This document shows positions 25,904 to 34,544 of a stretch of 64,000 bases of DNA, one piece after another. Made by a program: the position numbers and the translations under genes. Numbering within the stretch: the stretch's first letter is position 1; each line of letters begins with the position of its first letter. The stretch comes from Castellaniella sp. S9. GTDB lineage: Bacteria > Pseudomonadota > Gammaproteobacteria > Burkholderiales > Burkholderiaceae_B. The notes below the pieces were generated by a model. It did no database searches, was not told the DNA's origin, and saw only the letters and a list, made by a program, of their open reading frames with translations. The DNA lies in contig NZ_JAPFGD010000008.1 in NCBI RefSeq assembly GCF_027257175.1, positions 124,001-188,000 on the forward strand. The letters are read 5' to 3'.

Positions 25904-27070
25904 TCATGCCCCCAGGTCGGCCAGCGGATGGGCCTGGCCCTCGGGCCAGGGGCGGCGGAAGAATCGCCGCACCCATTGCGCATCGGCCTGCGCGTGGGTG
26001 GCGGGCCGCCAGCGCGGCGACTTGTCCTTGTCGATCAGCAGTGCGCGTATGCCTTCCCGCAGATCACCCTCGGCCGCGCAGTGCAGCGACGCCACGTATT
26101 CCTGGCGGAACACCTCGGCCAGCGATTGCAGTCGCGCGCGCTGCACCAGGGTGTAGCCCAGGCGCGCGGAACCCGGCGAGCCGGCGGCGAAAGTGGCGGC
26201 CGCCCGCGCGAGCCAGGGGTCATCATGACCATCCCAGCCCCGGATCCCCGCGCAGATCTCGTCGAAATCGGCACGATCGCAGGCCCTGCGGATGGCCTCG
26301 AAGTGGGTCTGCAACGGGCCCGGCGCGCCGGCCGCCCCGTCGGCGGACAGGCGATCGATCAGGCGGTCGACTTGAGCCCCGTGCGCCTGCGGATCGGGAT
26401 CCCAGTCGGTGGCGGCCAGGGCGGCGTGCAGTTCAGGGAGATCCGAGGACCTGCAGGCACGGTCGGCCAGGCCCAGGCGCAGGCAATCGGCCGCACCGAG
26501 CTGCGCGCCCGTCAAGGCCAGGAAGGTGCCGATGCCGCGCGGCAGCCGGCCCAGCATCCAGGTGCCGCCCACGTCCGGAAACAGGCCGATGGAAACCTCG
26601 GGCATGGCGAAGCGCGTGGTCTCGGTCACGATGCGGTGGCTGGCGCCCATCATCAGGCCGACGCCGCCGCCCATCACGATGCCGCTGCCCCAGCAGACGA
26701 GCGGCTTGCGGTAGCAGTGGATCAGGTAATCGAGCCGATATTCCACCTCGAAGAACCGGCGGGCATAGACGTTGTCCCAGGCCGCAGCGCCGGTATTGTC
26801 GAGCATGGAACGATACAGGCCATGCAGGTCGCCGCCCGCGCAGAATGCCTTGCCGCCCGCGCCGTCGAGCAGGACGGCCGCAATGGCGGGATCATCCTGC
26901 CAGGCCCGCAGGCGCGCATCCAGCGGCTCGCACATGGCCAGCGACAAGCCGTTGAGCGTGCGCGGGCTGTTCAGGGTGGCCACGCCGATGCGCCGGCCGT
27001 CGCGGCCGGGCGTCTCATGGAACAGCACCAGCGGCTGGCTGGCGGGTTCGGGTGCGGTGGATGCGCTCAT
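25904..27070 (-). CDS. 3-hydroxyisobutyryl-CoA hydrolase (crotonase superfamily)
   Basis: The 388-residue protein is longer than a simple enoyl-CoA hydratase and matches the HIBCH subgroup. KAFCAGGDLHGLYRS gives the oxyanion hole, with GIVMGGGVGLMMGASHRIVTE and then MPEVSIGLFPDVGGTWMLGRL, where the Glu and Asp are the catalytic pair. It releases free 3-hydroxyisobutyrate from its CoA ester. The order acyl-CoA dehydrogenase, hydrolase, mmsB supports valine or isobutyrate use. Its ATG overlaps the dehydrogenase stop (ATGA). Confidence 0.88.
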   Translation of the reverse strand: MSASTAPEPASQPLVLFHETPGRDGRRIGVATLNSPRTLNGLSLAMCEPLDARLRAWQDDPAIAAVLLDGAGGKAFCAGGDLHGLYRSMLDNTGAAAWDNVYARRFFEVEYRLDYLIHCYRKPLVCWGSGIVMGGGVGLMMGASHRIVTETTRFAMPEVSIGLFPDVGGTWMLGRLPRGIGTFLALTGAQLGAADCLRLGLADRACRSSDLPELHAALAATDWDPDPQAHGAQVDRLIDRLSADGAAGAPGPLQTHFEAIRRACDRADFDEICAGIRGWDGHDDPWLARAAATFAAGSPGSARLGYTLVQRARLQSLAEVFRQEYVASLHCAAEGDLREGIRALLIDKDKSPRWRPATHAQADAQWVRRFFRRPWPEGQAHPLADLGA

Positions 27071-28221
27071 CGCAGATCGGCTCCGTGGTCGAGCACCTGG
27101 CGGGCGACGATCAGGCGCATGATTTCATTGGTGCCTTCCAGGATCTGGTGCACGCGGGTGTCGCGCACCAGCCGTTCCAGCGGATAGTCCTTGAGGTAGC
27201 CGTAGCCGCCGTGGATCTGCTGCGCGTCCAGGCAGGACTGAAAGCACAGGTCGGTGGCCAGGCGCTTGGCCATCGCGCAATAGGCGGTGGCCCGCGGGTC
27301 GCCCTCGTCCAGCATGCAGGCCGCCAGGCGCACCATCTGGCGCGAGGCGACGATATTGGCCAGCAAGTCGGCCAGCTTGAACTGCAGCGCCTGGAATTCC
27401 GCCAGGGCGCGGCCGAACTGGCGCCGTTCGCCCATGTAGCGGCGCGCGGCCTCATAGGCGCCTTGTGCGGCGCCCACCGAACAGGTGGCGATGTTGATGC
27501 GCCCGCCGTCCAGGCCTTTCATCGCGAGCTTGAAGCCCTCGCCCTCCTCGCCCAGGCGGTTCTGGGCGGGGATGCGAACATTGTCGAAGGCGATCTGCCG
27601 GGTCGACTGGCTGTTCCAGCCCATTTTGTCTTCCTTGCGGCCATAGCGGATGCCCGGCGCGTCGCCGGGCACGGCAAAGGCCGAGATCCCGCCCGCTCCG
27701 GGGCCGCCGCTGCGGGCCATCACCACCAGGAGGTCGGTGTCGCCCGCCCCGGAAATGAAGGCCTTGGCGCCATGGATCACGTAGTCCCCGCCTTCGCGTT
27801 GCGCGCGCGTCGCCAGCGAGGCGGCGTCCGAACCCGAATCGGGTTCGGTCAGGCAGTACGAGGCGAGCTTTTCACCCGAGGCCAGCAGCGGTCCCCAGTG
27901 GTCGCGCACTGCGGGCGCGGCCCATTGGCCGATCATCCAGGTGGCCATGTTGTGAATGGTCAGGAACGCCGTGGTGGACGGATCGACGGCCGCCATTTCC
28001 TCGAACACCAGGGTGGCGTCCAGCCTGGGCAGGCCCAGGCCACCGATGGATTCCGGCGCATACAGGGCGCAGAACCCGAGCTCGCCCGCCTTGGCGAAGG
28101 CCTCGCGGGGGAAGATGCCGTGCGCATCCCAATGCGCGGCCTTGGGGGCCAGTTCGCCTTGCGCGAATTCGCGCGCGGCTCGCGCAAAGGCTTGTTGTTC
28201 CTCGCTGAGGCGAAAGTCCAT
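27067..28221 (-). CDS. Acyl-CoA dehydrogenase, isobutyryl-CoA type
   Basis: The 384-residue flavoenzyme starts MDFRLSEEQQAFARAAREFA and has the family signatures YCLTEPDSGSDAASLATRA, the FAD/substrate segment GYGYLKDYPLERLVRDTRVHQILEGTNEIMR with the catalytic base Glu, and GRQFGRAL-like contacts (RRQFGRALAEFQALQF). Co-location with HIBYL-CoA hydrolase and mmsB suggests isobutyryl-CoA as substrate. The start at 28221 was chosen because homology begins there; the open frame continues upstream without likeness. An enoyl-CoA hydratase for the intermediate step is not encoded beside it. Confidence 0.9.
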   Translation of the reverse strand: MDFRLSEEQQAFARAAREFAQGELAPKAAHWDAHGIFPREAFAKAGELGFCALYAPESIGGLGLPRLDATLVFEEMAAVDPSTTAFLTIHNMATWMIGQWAAPAVRDHWGPLLASGEKLASYCLTEPDSGSDAASLATRAQREGGDYVIHGAKAFISGAGDTDLLVVMARSGGPGAGGISAFAVPGDAPGIRYGRKEDKMGWNSQSTRQIAFDNVRIPAQNRLGEEGEGFKLAMKGLDGGRINIATCSVGAAQGAYEAARRYMGERRQFGRALAEFQALQFKLADLLANIVASRQMVRLAACMLDEGDPRATAYCAMAKRLATDLCFQSCLDAQQIHGGYGYLKDYPLERLVRDTRVHQILEGTNEIMRLIVARQVLDHGADLR

Positions 28222-28383
28222 GTCGCTTGTCTCCGGATCGCTGGATGGAAGGCGCGTGGCGTGCGGGCTTGTGGCTCGCACGACGCGGCGGGAACGCGGG
28301 TCGTCGGGACGCGCGTCGACCGTCGGGCTCAACTGTAGCACCGCCAGTGGCCTGATCCCAAGCCCCGTCGCATCCCTTGCGGC

Positions 28384-28668
28384 TCAAGTCGTCCGTGCGG
28401 CCTTGTGCAGCGCCCGGCGGCGGCGGGACTCCAGGGGATCGAATACCAGCGGCCGATAGATTTCGATCCGATCGCCGTCGCCCAGCGCGCGCTGCGGCGC
28501 GCAGCGTTCGCCATGGATGCCGAGCGGCGGCAGGGGCCGGGCGTATTCCGGATAGCGCCGTGCGAAGGCGCTTTGCGCCACGGCCTCGGCCACGGTGGCG
28601 CCCGCCTTCAGGTCCAGGTGCTCGCGCCAGAGGCCGTCGGGCGCCGCGAACACGAGTTCGATGCGCAT
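28384..28668 (-). CDS. rnfH: RnfH-family ubiquitin-like protein
   Basis: The 94-residue protein begins MRIELVFAAPDGLWREHLDL and has the beta-grasp pattern of RnfH: GATVAEAVAQSAFARRYPE, then PLPPLGIHGERCAPQRALGDGDRIEIYRPLVFDP. It ends in a basic tail (RRRRALHKAARTT). The function of RnfH is not settled; it is encoded with ratA in most gamma- and beta-proteobacteria, as here (5 bases apart). A 162-base gap separates it from the acyl-CoA dehydrogenase gene, in which I see no other gene. Confidence 0.9.
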   Translation of the reverse strand: MRIELVFAAPDGLWREHLDLKAGATVAEAVAQSAFARRYPEYARPLPPLGIHGERCAPQRALGDGDRIEIYRPLVFDPLESRRRRALHKAARTT

Positions 28669-28673
28669 GATGC

Positions 28674-29105
28674 TCAACCGTAGACCGTCCGCGCGCGCTG
28701 CGTGAACGAGTCGATGAAGCTGGACGCGATCCGGTTGAACACGGGGCCGATCACGGCCTCGAGCGCGCGGCTGGAAAAGGCGTATTCCATGGTGTAGAGG
28801 ACCTTGCAGCCCTCGTCGCCCAGGGCCTGGAAAGTCCAGTGGCCGGTCAGGTTGGAAAACGGACCGTCGACCAGGTGAAAAACGATGCGGTCCGGAAAAT
28901 GGTGCTCGTTGCGGGTGGTGAAGCTCTGGCGTATCCCGGCAAAGCTGATGCGCAGTGTCGCCTGCATCCCGTCGTCGTTGCGCCATTGCACCTCGGCGCC
29001 CGCGCACCAGGGCATGAATTCGGGATATCGGGCGACATCCGCCACCAGTTCGAACATCTGTTCGGGACGATAGGGAACGAGGACGGAGCGCTGTACTGTA
29101 TGCAT
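28674..29105 (-). CDS. ratA: RatA / Coq10-like START-domain protein
   Basis: The 143-residue protein is a polyketide-cyclase/START fold: [34 protein letters not shown], then [36 protein letters not shown]. In E. coli RatA was reported to hinder 70S formation, while the mitochondrial relative Coq10 binds ubiquinone, so the role is debated. It is divergent from smpB by 62 bases and followed by rnfH, the conserved order in beta-proteobacteria. Confidence 0.9.
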   Translation of the reverse strand: MHTVQRSVLVPYRPEQMFELVADVARYPEFMPWCAGAEVQWRNDDGMQATLRISFAGIRQSFTTRNEHHFPDRIVFHLVDGPFSNLTGHWTFQALGDEGCKVLYTMEYAFSSRALEAVIGPVFNRIASSFIDSFTQRARTVYG

Positions 29106-29167
29106 CGATGGCTGTTGGGGGATGGGATAGAATGAAAGGATTTTACCGGCCCAGGCCCGTTGGACTT

Positions 29168-29632
29168 ATGAGCATTGTAGATAATCGCAAGGCCACCCAC
29201 GACTATTTCATCGAAGATCGCTTCGAGGCGGGGCTGGTGCTCGAGGGCTGGGAAGTCAAGGCGATCCGCGCAGGGCATGTGCAGCTCAAGGAAAGCTACG
29301 TCATCGTACGCAACGGCGAACTGTGGATCATCGGCATGCACGTCAGCCCCCTGCCCACGGCCTCGACCCACATTCACCCCAACGCCACCCGTACCCGCAA
29401 GCTGCTGCTGAAGGCCGATGAAATCAGCAAGCTGATCGGCAAGGTCGAACAGCGCGGATACACCCTGGTGCCCTTGAACCTGCACTATAAGAACGGCCGC
29501 ATCAAGCTGGATTTCGGCCTGGGGCGCGGCAAGAAACTGCACGACAAGCGCGACTCCGCACGTGACAAGGACTGGGCCCGCGAAAAAGAACGGCTGATGA
29601 AGCACGATACGCGGCGCGGCCGTCCGGACTGA
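29168..29632 (+). CDS. smpB: SsrA-binding protein SmpB
   Basis: The 154-residue protein binds tmRNA and brings it to stalled ribosomes. It starts [24 protein letters not shown] and has [33 protein letters not shown] and the basic C-terminal tail ([19 protein letters not shown]) that enters the mRNA channel. The ATG at 29168 was preferred to one 20 codons upstream because family homology begins there. The ssrA RNA itself is not in the window. Confidence 0.95.
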   Translation: MSIVDNRKATHDYFIEDRFEAGLVLEGWEVKAIRAGHVQLKESYVIVRNGELWIIGMHVSPLPTASTHIHPNATRTRKLLLKADEISKLIGKVEQRGYTLVPLNLHYKNGRIKLDFGLGRGKKLHDKRDSARDKDWAREKERLMKHDTRRGRPD

Positions 29633-29662
29633 ATCCGGGCGCGGCCGGCCCCGTCCGCCGCA

Positions 29663-31276
29663 TCACGCCGCTCGCAGACGCTGCGCCAGGTGCCCGCCCA
29701 GCCGGTGCGCCAGCGCCATGATGGTCAGGGTCAGGTGCTTGTCGGGCAGCACGGGAACCACCCCGCCGTCGCACACATACAGATTGTCCAGACCATGGGC
29801 CTTCAGGTCGGCGTCGACCACGCCGGCGTGCGCGCCGCTCGACATGGCGGTCGTGCCGGCATAGTGGATGCCGGTGCCGCTGTTGTCGCGGGTGGTGTGA
29901 TACAGCGTTGCCGAAGCGCGGCGCAGCACCTTGCGGCCCCAGTCCATCATGGCGTCCATCTGCTGGTGGGCGCGGCCGGGGATGGCAAAGTCGATGTCGA
30001 CCTGGGGCACGCCCCAGGCATCCAAAGTGTCGCCCGGCCTGACGCGGTTGCCGGGCACGGGGTCGCCCGCACAGAACAGCCCGAGCGTCAGGTAGCTGTG
30101 GAACATGGCCCGCGAGAGCCGGTCCTTCAGGCCGGTGCTGAACAGGCGCATCGAGCCGAGGTAGTGCGGCGTCGTGGGGATGCCATGGATCGCATGGCCG
30201 ATGAACGGGAACTCCGAACCGTCCGGCAGCCGGCCGCGCGACAGCAGGATCAGCAGGTCGCCGTAGCCGATGTCGTAGTCACGGTGCTTGCCCCAGAGCT
30301 TGTAGAGCGAGGTCGACAGCACGACTTTGGGATTGTCCTGCAGGCGGCGGCCCAACTGGTCCCCGTGGTTCGCCAACCCGCCGGGATGGCGGTCGTCGGC
30401 CGAGTTGAACAGGATGCGCGGCGTCTCGACGGCGCCGGCCGCCAGGACGACGTACCGTGCCCTCAGCCGATGGCGTTCGCCGCGGGCGACGTCCAGGTAC
30501 TCGACCGCCGTCACGCGTGCGCCGTCGTCCTCGGCCAGCAGGCGCACGACTTTGGTGCCCGTGCGCAGGCGATAGTTGGGCCGTCCGGCGATGGTCGGCA
30601 GCAGGCGCACGGAGAACTTGTAGACGGCGCCCACCGGGCAGCCCGAGGTGCAAATGCCGGTCGAGACGCAGCTGTGCGGCGTGCCCGCGCGCGTGTTGAT
30701 CGCCTTGCGGTTGGGGATCGCGTGGGAATGCGGCTCGCGCAGCGAGCGCACCGCGTCGACGATGATCCGGTCGGCCGGCCGCAGGGGCTTGGGCGGCACG
30801 TAGTGCCCGTCGGGGAGTTCCGGCAGGTTCTCGCGGGTGCCGCAGACGGTGATGAGTTCCTCGACGGCGCCGTAATGCGGCTCGAGCGTGGCGTAGTCGA
30901 TGGGCCAGCCGCGCATGTCCTCGGGCGAAAAGCGCACGCTGACGCCGTTCCAGAGGTTTTGCAGCCCATTGAGCGCAAGAATCTGGAAATGCTGGAAAGC
31001 GCCCGGACGCCGCGCCGTGGACCCCGCCCGGCCATCCGCGAACAAGGGATGGATGAACAGGCTGTCGTGGGGATCGCTGGGCCAGACGGTGTCCGGGCCG
31101 ATGCCCAGCGTATCGCCGCCGTCGGGTGGCGTGAGGCGGGTGAACTGGTCATCGGGCAGCGCGGGGCCTTGCTCGAGGGACACCACGTCGATGCCCGCCA
31201 TCGCCAGCGTATGGGCAAGAATGCCGCCGCCGGCGCCGGTGCCGACGACGCAGACCTCGCAATCGTACTCAGCCAT
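29663..31276 (-). CDS. GMC-family FAD oxidoreductase (sugar/polyol dehydrogenase type)
   Basis: The 537-residue protein has the N-terminal FAD loop VVGTGAGGGILAHTLAMAG, the phosphate-binding VVLAAGAVETPRILF and the C-terminal active-site region GIHYAGTTAMSSGAHAGVVD and GGVVPVLPDKHLTLTIMALA. In this last motif His stands where many relatives have Asn (NPTLT). The Cys-rich GICTSGCPVGAVYK at about residue 208 is like that of membrane-linked gluconate, fructose and glucoside dehydrogenases. These oxidise a sugar or cyclitol hydroxyl and pass electrons to a partner. No signal peptide is seen. Its start overlaps the end of the MFS gene by 8 bases. The aminotransferase upstream suggests the ketone formed is then aminated. 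Confidence 0.87.
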   Translation of the reverse strand: MAEYDCEVCVVGTGAGGGILAHTLAMAGIDVVSLEQGPALPDDQFTRLTPPDGGDTLGIGPDTVWPSDPHDSLFIHPLFADGRAGSTARRPGAFQHFQILALNGLQNLWNGVSVRFSPEDMRGWPIDYATLEPHYGAVEELITVCGTRENLPELPDGHYVPPKPLRPADRIIVDAVRSLREPHSHAIPNRKAINTRAGTPHSCVSTGICTSGCPVGAVYKFSVRLLPTIAGRPNYRLRTGTKVVRLLAEDDGARVTAVEYLDVARGERHRLRARYVVLAAGAVETPRILFNSADDRHPGGLANHGDQLGRRLQDNPKVVLSTSLYKLWGKHRDYDIGYGDLLILLSRGRLPDGSEFPFIGHAIHGIPTTPHYLGSMRLFSTGLKDRLSRAMFHSYLTLGLFCAGDPVPGNRVRPGDTLDAWGVPQVDIDFAIPGRAHQQMDAMMDWGRKVLRRASATLYHTTRDNSGTGIHYAGTTAMSSGAHAGVVDADLKAHGLDNLYVCDGGVVPVLPDKHLTLTIMALAHRLGGHLAQRLRAA

Positions 31277-32970
31277 GGATCACCCCCGCCGTCCGCGTGC
31301 CCTCGCCGACCGACGCCAGGAAGGCGGGCGAGGCGTAGCGCACGTGCTCGAGGAACATCGTCAGCACGCGGGCTTCCGCACCCAGGGCGCGCCGGGTTCG
31401 GCGCACCCTGGCCAACGCGCAGCCAGACGGCGTGCAGGGCCACGCGGACCTGGTGATTGTCGTAGGCCAGCGCAGCCACCTGCGCCGCCATGGGCAGCAA
31501 ATCCTGGCGGTAGGGACTCATGCCGATCAAGGCGCGCACCAGCGCCTCGGCCTGTTCGCGCGGCAGCCCGAGGCTGGCCTCGATGGCCCGCGCATCCGGC
31601 GCGGGCGCCGTCAGCCCGGGACGCAGCAGGCGCAGGGGCCGCCCGGCGGCCAGGTGGGCCTCGATGGCCTCCAGCGGCACGCCGTTGGTCTCGGGCACGT
31701 AGCGGCGCGTGAAAAACAGGCCCGCCACGCAAATCAGGGAATAGAAGGCAAAGACCCCGCCCAGCCCGAACGCGGCGACCAGGATCGGAAATGAGAAGAC
31801 CACCACGAAATTCAGGCCCCAATTGGCGAGGGTCGCCATGCTCATGCCCAGGGCGCGGACGTGGCGCGGGTACACCTCGGACATCATGACGTAGGGCAAG
31901 GGACCCAGGCTGGCCGCGAAGGCCGCGATGTACAGCACCATGCCGAGGATCGCGATGACGTCGAGCCATTGCGCCTGGGTCCAGGCTCCCAGCGAGATCA
32001 TGGCCAGGCTCACCGCGGCGCCGGCAAAGCCGATGTACAGCAGCGGCTTGCGGCCGATGCGGTCGATCAAGGCCATGCCGACGAGCGTCATGAGAACGTT
32101 GACGACGCCGATGCCCATGGTGGCCAGGATCTGGATGTCGTGCGAATCGAACCCGGCCTCCTTGAAGACGGTCGGCGCATAGTAGATGACGGCATTGATG
32201 CCGCTGAACTGCTGCAGCGCGAACAGGCCGACGCCCACCACCAGGGCCGGACGCACGCTCTCGGCCAGCAGGTCGCGCCATTTTGCCGCGGGTCCGTCTT
32301 GCGCCTCGGCATCGGCGGCCAGGATCTGGCCGAGTTCGCGCTCGATGCCGGGATCCGCGGGCGATACGCCACGCAAGCGCGCCAGCGCCTCGTGCGCCGC
32401 CTCGCCGCCGCGATGGGCCGCCAGCCAGCGCGGCGTATCGGTGAGGAACAGCATGCCCACGAACAGGGCCAGGCCGGGCACCGCCCCCAGGAGGAACATC
32501 GTGCGCCAGTCGTCGCCGAGGACGTAGTTGACGATGTACGCGCCCAGGATGCCCAGCGTCACGGCCAACTGGTAGATCGAGACCAGCATGCCGCGCTGGC
32601 GCGCGGGGGCGCTCTCGGCAATGTACAGGGGCGCCACGAGCGCGGCGATCCCGACGGCGAAACCGAGCAACAGGCGCGCGGCGCTGAGCATCCAGACGGC
32701 CGAGATCAGGCTGGACGCCACCGCCCCGAGAATGAACAGCACGGCCGCGGCCAGCAGCGAGGCGCGCCGGCCGAGGCGCTCGGCGGCATAGCCCGCGGCG
32801 ACCGCGCCGAACAGCGCGCCCAGCGGCACGGCGGCCGTCATCAGCCCCTCGGCGCCGGGCGCGATGGCGAATGTGTCGCGCAGGAAGCCGAGCGCGCCGG
32901 CGATGACCCCTTCGTCGAATCCGAACAGGATGCCGGCCAGCCCCGCGATGACCGCGACGAAGTAGATCAT
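31269..32970 (-). CDS. Sugar-porter MFS transporter with C-terminal extension; frameshifted near 31410-31420
   Basis: The first 460 or so residues are a complete 12-helix sugar porter: GLAGILFGFDEGVIAGALGF, GYAAERLGRRAS, FLTDTPRWLAAHRG, LQQFSGINAVIYYAPTVF and YVPETNGVPLEAIE. The frame then goes on for about 95 helical residues (SLGLPREQAEALVRALIGMSP...) to HAVWLRVG near 31412. There it loses coding character, while the next frame picks up RRALGAEARVLTMFLEHVRYASPAFLASVGEG and stops at 31269, overlapping the GMC start. A single extra base (for example G in CGCGTTGG) would explain this. Without a shift the frame would run to 30511 across the whole first half of the GMC gene, which is implausible. 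The extension could be a fused small subunit for the dehydrogenase; I do not recognise it. The start overlaps the aminotransferase stop (ATGA). Confidence 0.72.
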
Positions 32971-34301
32971 GACAGGACCCCGGCCGCGACCTTGCGCATC
33001 GCGCGGACGATGTCGTCGACATCCTCGTCCGTGAGGCAGGACGCGATGGTCAGCAACGCCCCGTTCGCATGCAGGGCGTCGCAGCGCGGCAGCGCGCCGG
33101 CCCGGTAGTCGTAGTCCTGGGCGAAGGCGTTGGCCGGGTGGGTCCAGGGATGGCCGTCGCGGCTGTTGGAGCGCCGGTTCACCAGGCTGGGGATGTTGGA
33201 ATACCAGTGTAGGCCCCACTCGCGCATGGTGAGGCAGGCGAGGCTGCCGGCCGGCCCGGCGATGCCCTCGGCGCGCAGCGCGGCGACGAAGCGCGCGGCC
33301 AGCGCCTCGTCGGGCAGGGCCATCAAGAGGAACGGCCCGGCGTCCCCCTGCGGATCGAGGACATTGCGGAACGTCAGGCCCCGGGTGCCTTCGAGCGCCT
33401 CGCGAATGCGCCATTTGGCCGAGCGCATGGCGCCGGTGATGCGCGGCAGCTTGCGCAATTGCGCCAGAAGCATGGCGCCGGTGAGTTCGTTCATGCGCGC
33501 GCCCATGCCCCACAACTGGATGCCCGGGTCGCTGGTGTCGAGCCGGCCCGCCGGCGTGCGCGGATAGCCCAGGTCGTGCAGGGCCACGACACGGCGAAAC
33601 AATGTATCGTCATCGCAAACGACCATGCCGCCGTCGCCCGCCGTCATGTTCTTGTTCAACTGGAAGCTGAAGATGCCGATGTCGCCGAACCGGCCCACCG
33701 GCGTGCCCTGGAAGCTGGCGCCGGCGGTCTGGGCGCAATCCTCGATCAGGGCCAGCCCGCGGGCTCGGCACAAGGCCGCGATGCGGTCGATCCGCCCCGG
33801 TGCGCCGCTCATGTGCACGCACAGCACGGCGCGCGTATGCGGCCCGATCTTGCGTTCAAGGTCCTCGGGGTCCAGGCAGAAGGTATCGTCGATGTCGACC
33901 AGCCGGGGAATCGCGCCGGCGCGCACGATCGCCGACACGCAGCTGACCCACAGATAGCCTGGCACCATGACCTCGTCACCCGGGCCGATGTCCAGGGCGG
34001 ACATGGCGATGCCGAGAGCGGCGGTGCCCGACGAAACGCCCAGCGCGTGCCGATGCCCGAAGGCCGCCTTCCATTCCGCCTCGAGCGTGTCCACCATCCC
34101 CTGGAGGTCGGGGCCGTAGAAGCGGAACGGACTGCGGGCCAGCACCACGCGCTCGACGAGTTCGCGTTCCTCCTCGCCGATCCAATGGGCGCCCGGAAGC
34201 TCCCAGGGCAAGGGCCGGGAGCGAACCGGGGTGCCGCCGTCGATGGCCAGGCGGCCGGCGTCCAATTGAGTGCCTTTCTGTGCCACGTCTGCGCTGCTCA
34301 T
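32967..34301 (-). CDS. DegT/DnrJ/EryC1-family PLP aminotransferase
   Basis: The 444-residue protein belongs to the sugar aminotransferases. It shows ALGVSSGTAALGIAMSAL, GDEVMVPGYLWVSCVSAIVRAGA, VHMSGAPGRID, LIEDCAQTAGASFQGTPVG (PLP-binding Asp) and FSFQLNKNMTAGDGGMVVCDD with the Schiff-base Lys. The N-terminal LAIDGGTPVRSRPLPWE is typical of the scyllo-inosose/3-keto-sugar branch. It would transfer an amino group, often from Gln or Glu, to a keto sugar or keto cyclitol. It is first in an operon with the MFS porter and GMC dehydrogenase, which could supply the keto substrate. Exact substrate unknown. Confidence 0.87.
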   Translation of the reverse strand: MSSADVAQKGTQLDAGRLAIDGGTPVRSRPLPWELPGAHWIGEEERELVERVVLARSPFRFYGPDLQGMVDTLEAEWKAAFGHRHALGVSSGTAALGIAMSALDIGPGDEVMVPGYLWVSCVSAIVRAGAIPRLVDIDDTFCLDPEDLERKIGPHTRAVLCVHMSGAPGRIDRIAALCRARGLALIEDCAQTAGASFQGTPVGRFGDIGIFSFQLNKNMTAGDGGMVVCDDDTLFRRVVALHDLGYPRTPAGRLDTSDPGIQLWGMGARMNELTGAMLLAQLRKLPRITGAMRSAKWRIREALEGTRGLTFRNVLDPQGDAGPFLLMALPDEALAARFVAALRAEGIAGPAGSLACLTMREWGLHWYSNIPSLVNRRSNSRDGHPWTHPANAFAQDYDYRAGALPRCDALHANGALLTIASCLTDEDVDDIVRAMRKVAAGVLS

Positions 34302-34432
34302 GGAAAGCTCCTGTGGGTGTGTCAGGTCCGGAGCGGCGCGCCTAGCATGTATAGCCTATGAAGACTCGTCGTAAGACACCGACTTCAGTGGATAATTCAG
34401 CAAGAATCTATAGCGAGGGTAAATGATTTAAG

Positions 34433-34438
34433 TATAAT
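34433..34438 (+). promoter_or_regulatory. Possible -10 box (TATAAT) in an AT-rich divergent intergenic region
   Basis: A perfect TATAAT occurs in the AT-rich stretch 34361-34460 between the divergent aminotransferase and second MFS genes, unlike the GC-rich surroundings. No good -35 hexamer is seen 16-18 bases upstream. Transcription to the right would reach the MFS start at 34545 after about 100 bases. Confidence 0.3.
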
Positions 34439-34544
34439 TTGGTCCAGTTGTAAAGAAATTTGAATGACTGCGGATCCTGCCGATCCCTGCCCTTGCGCCG
34501 CTGTCGCGCAAGCCCGAATTTCCATTTGCGCCGGGCGCTTTTTC

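Noticed and set aside
29168-29700. Expected ssrA (tmRNA) or tRNA gene beside smpB
   Set aside because: No tRNA-like acceptor/T-arm sequence (GGTTCRA with a CCA end) was found in the gaps on either side.
30511-31268. Continuation of the MFS reading frame through the first half of the GMC gene
   Set aside because: Coding signature (third-position GC and family homology) in this stretch belongs to the GMC frame; the continuation reads as low-complexity Arg/Pro/Ser.
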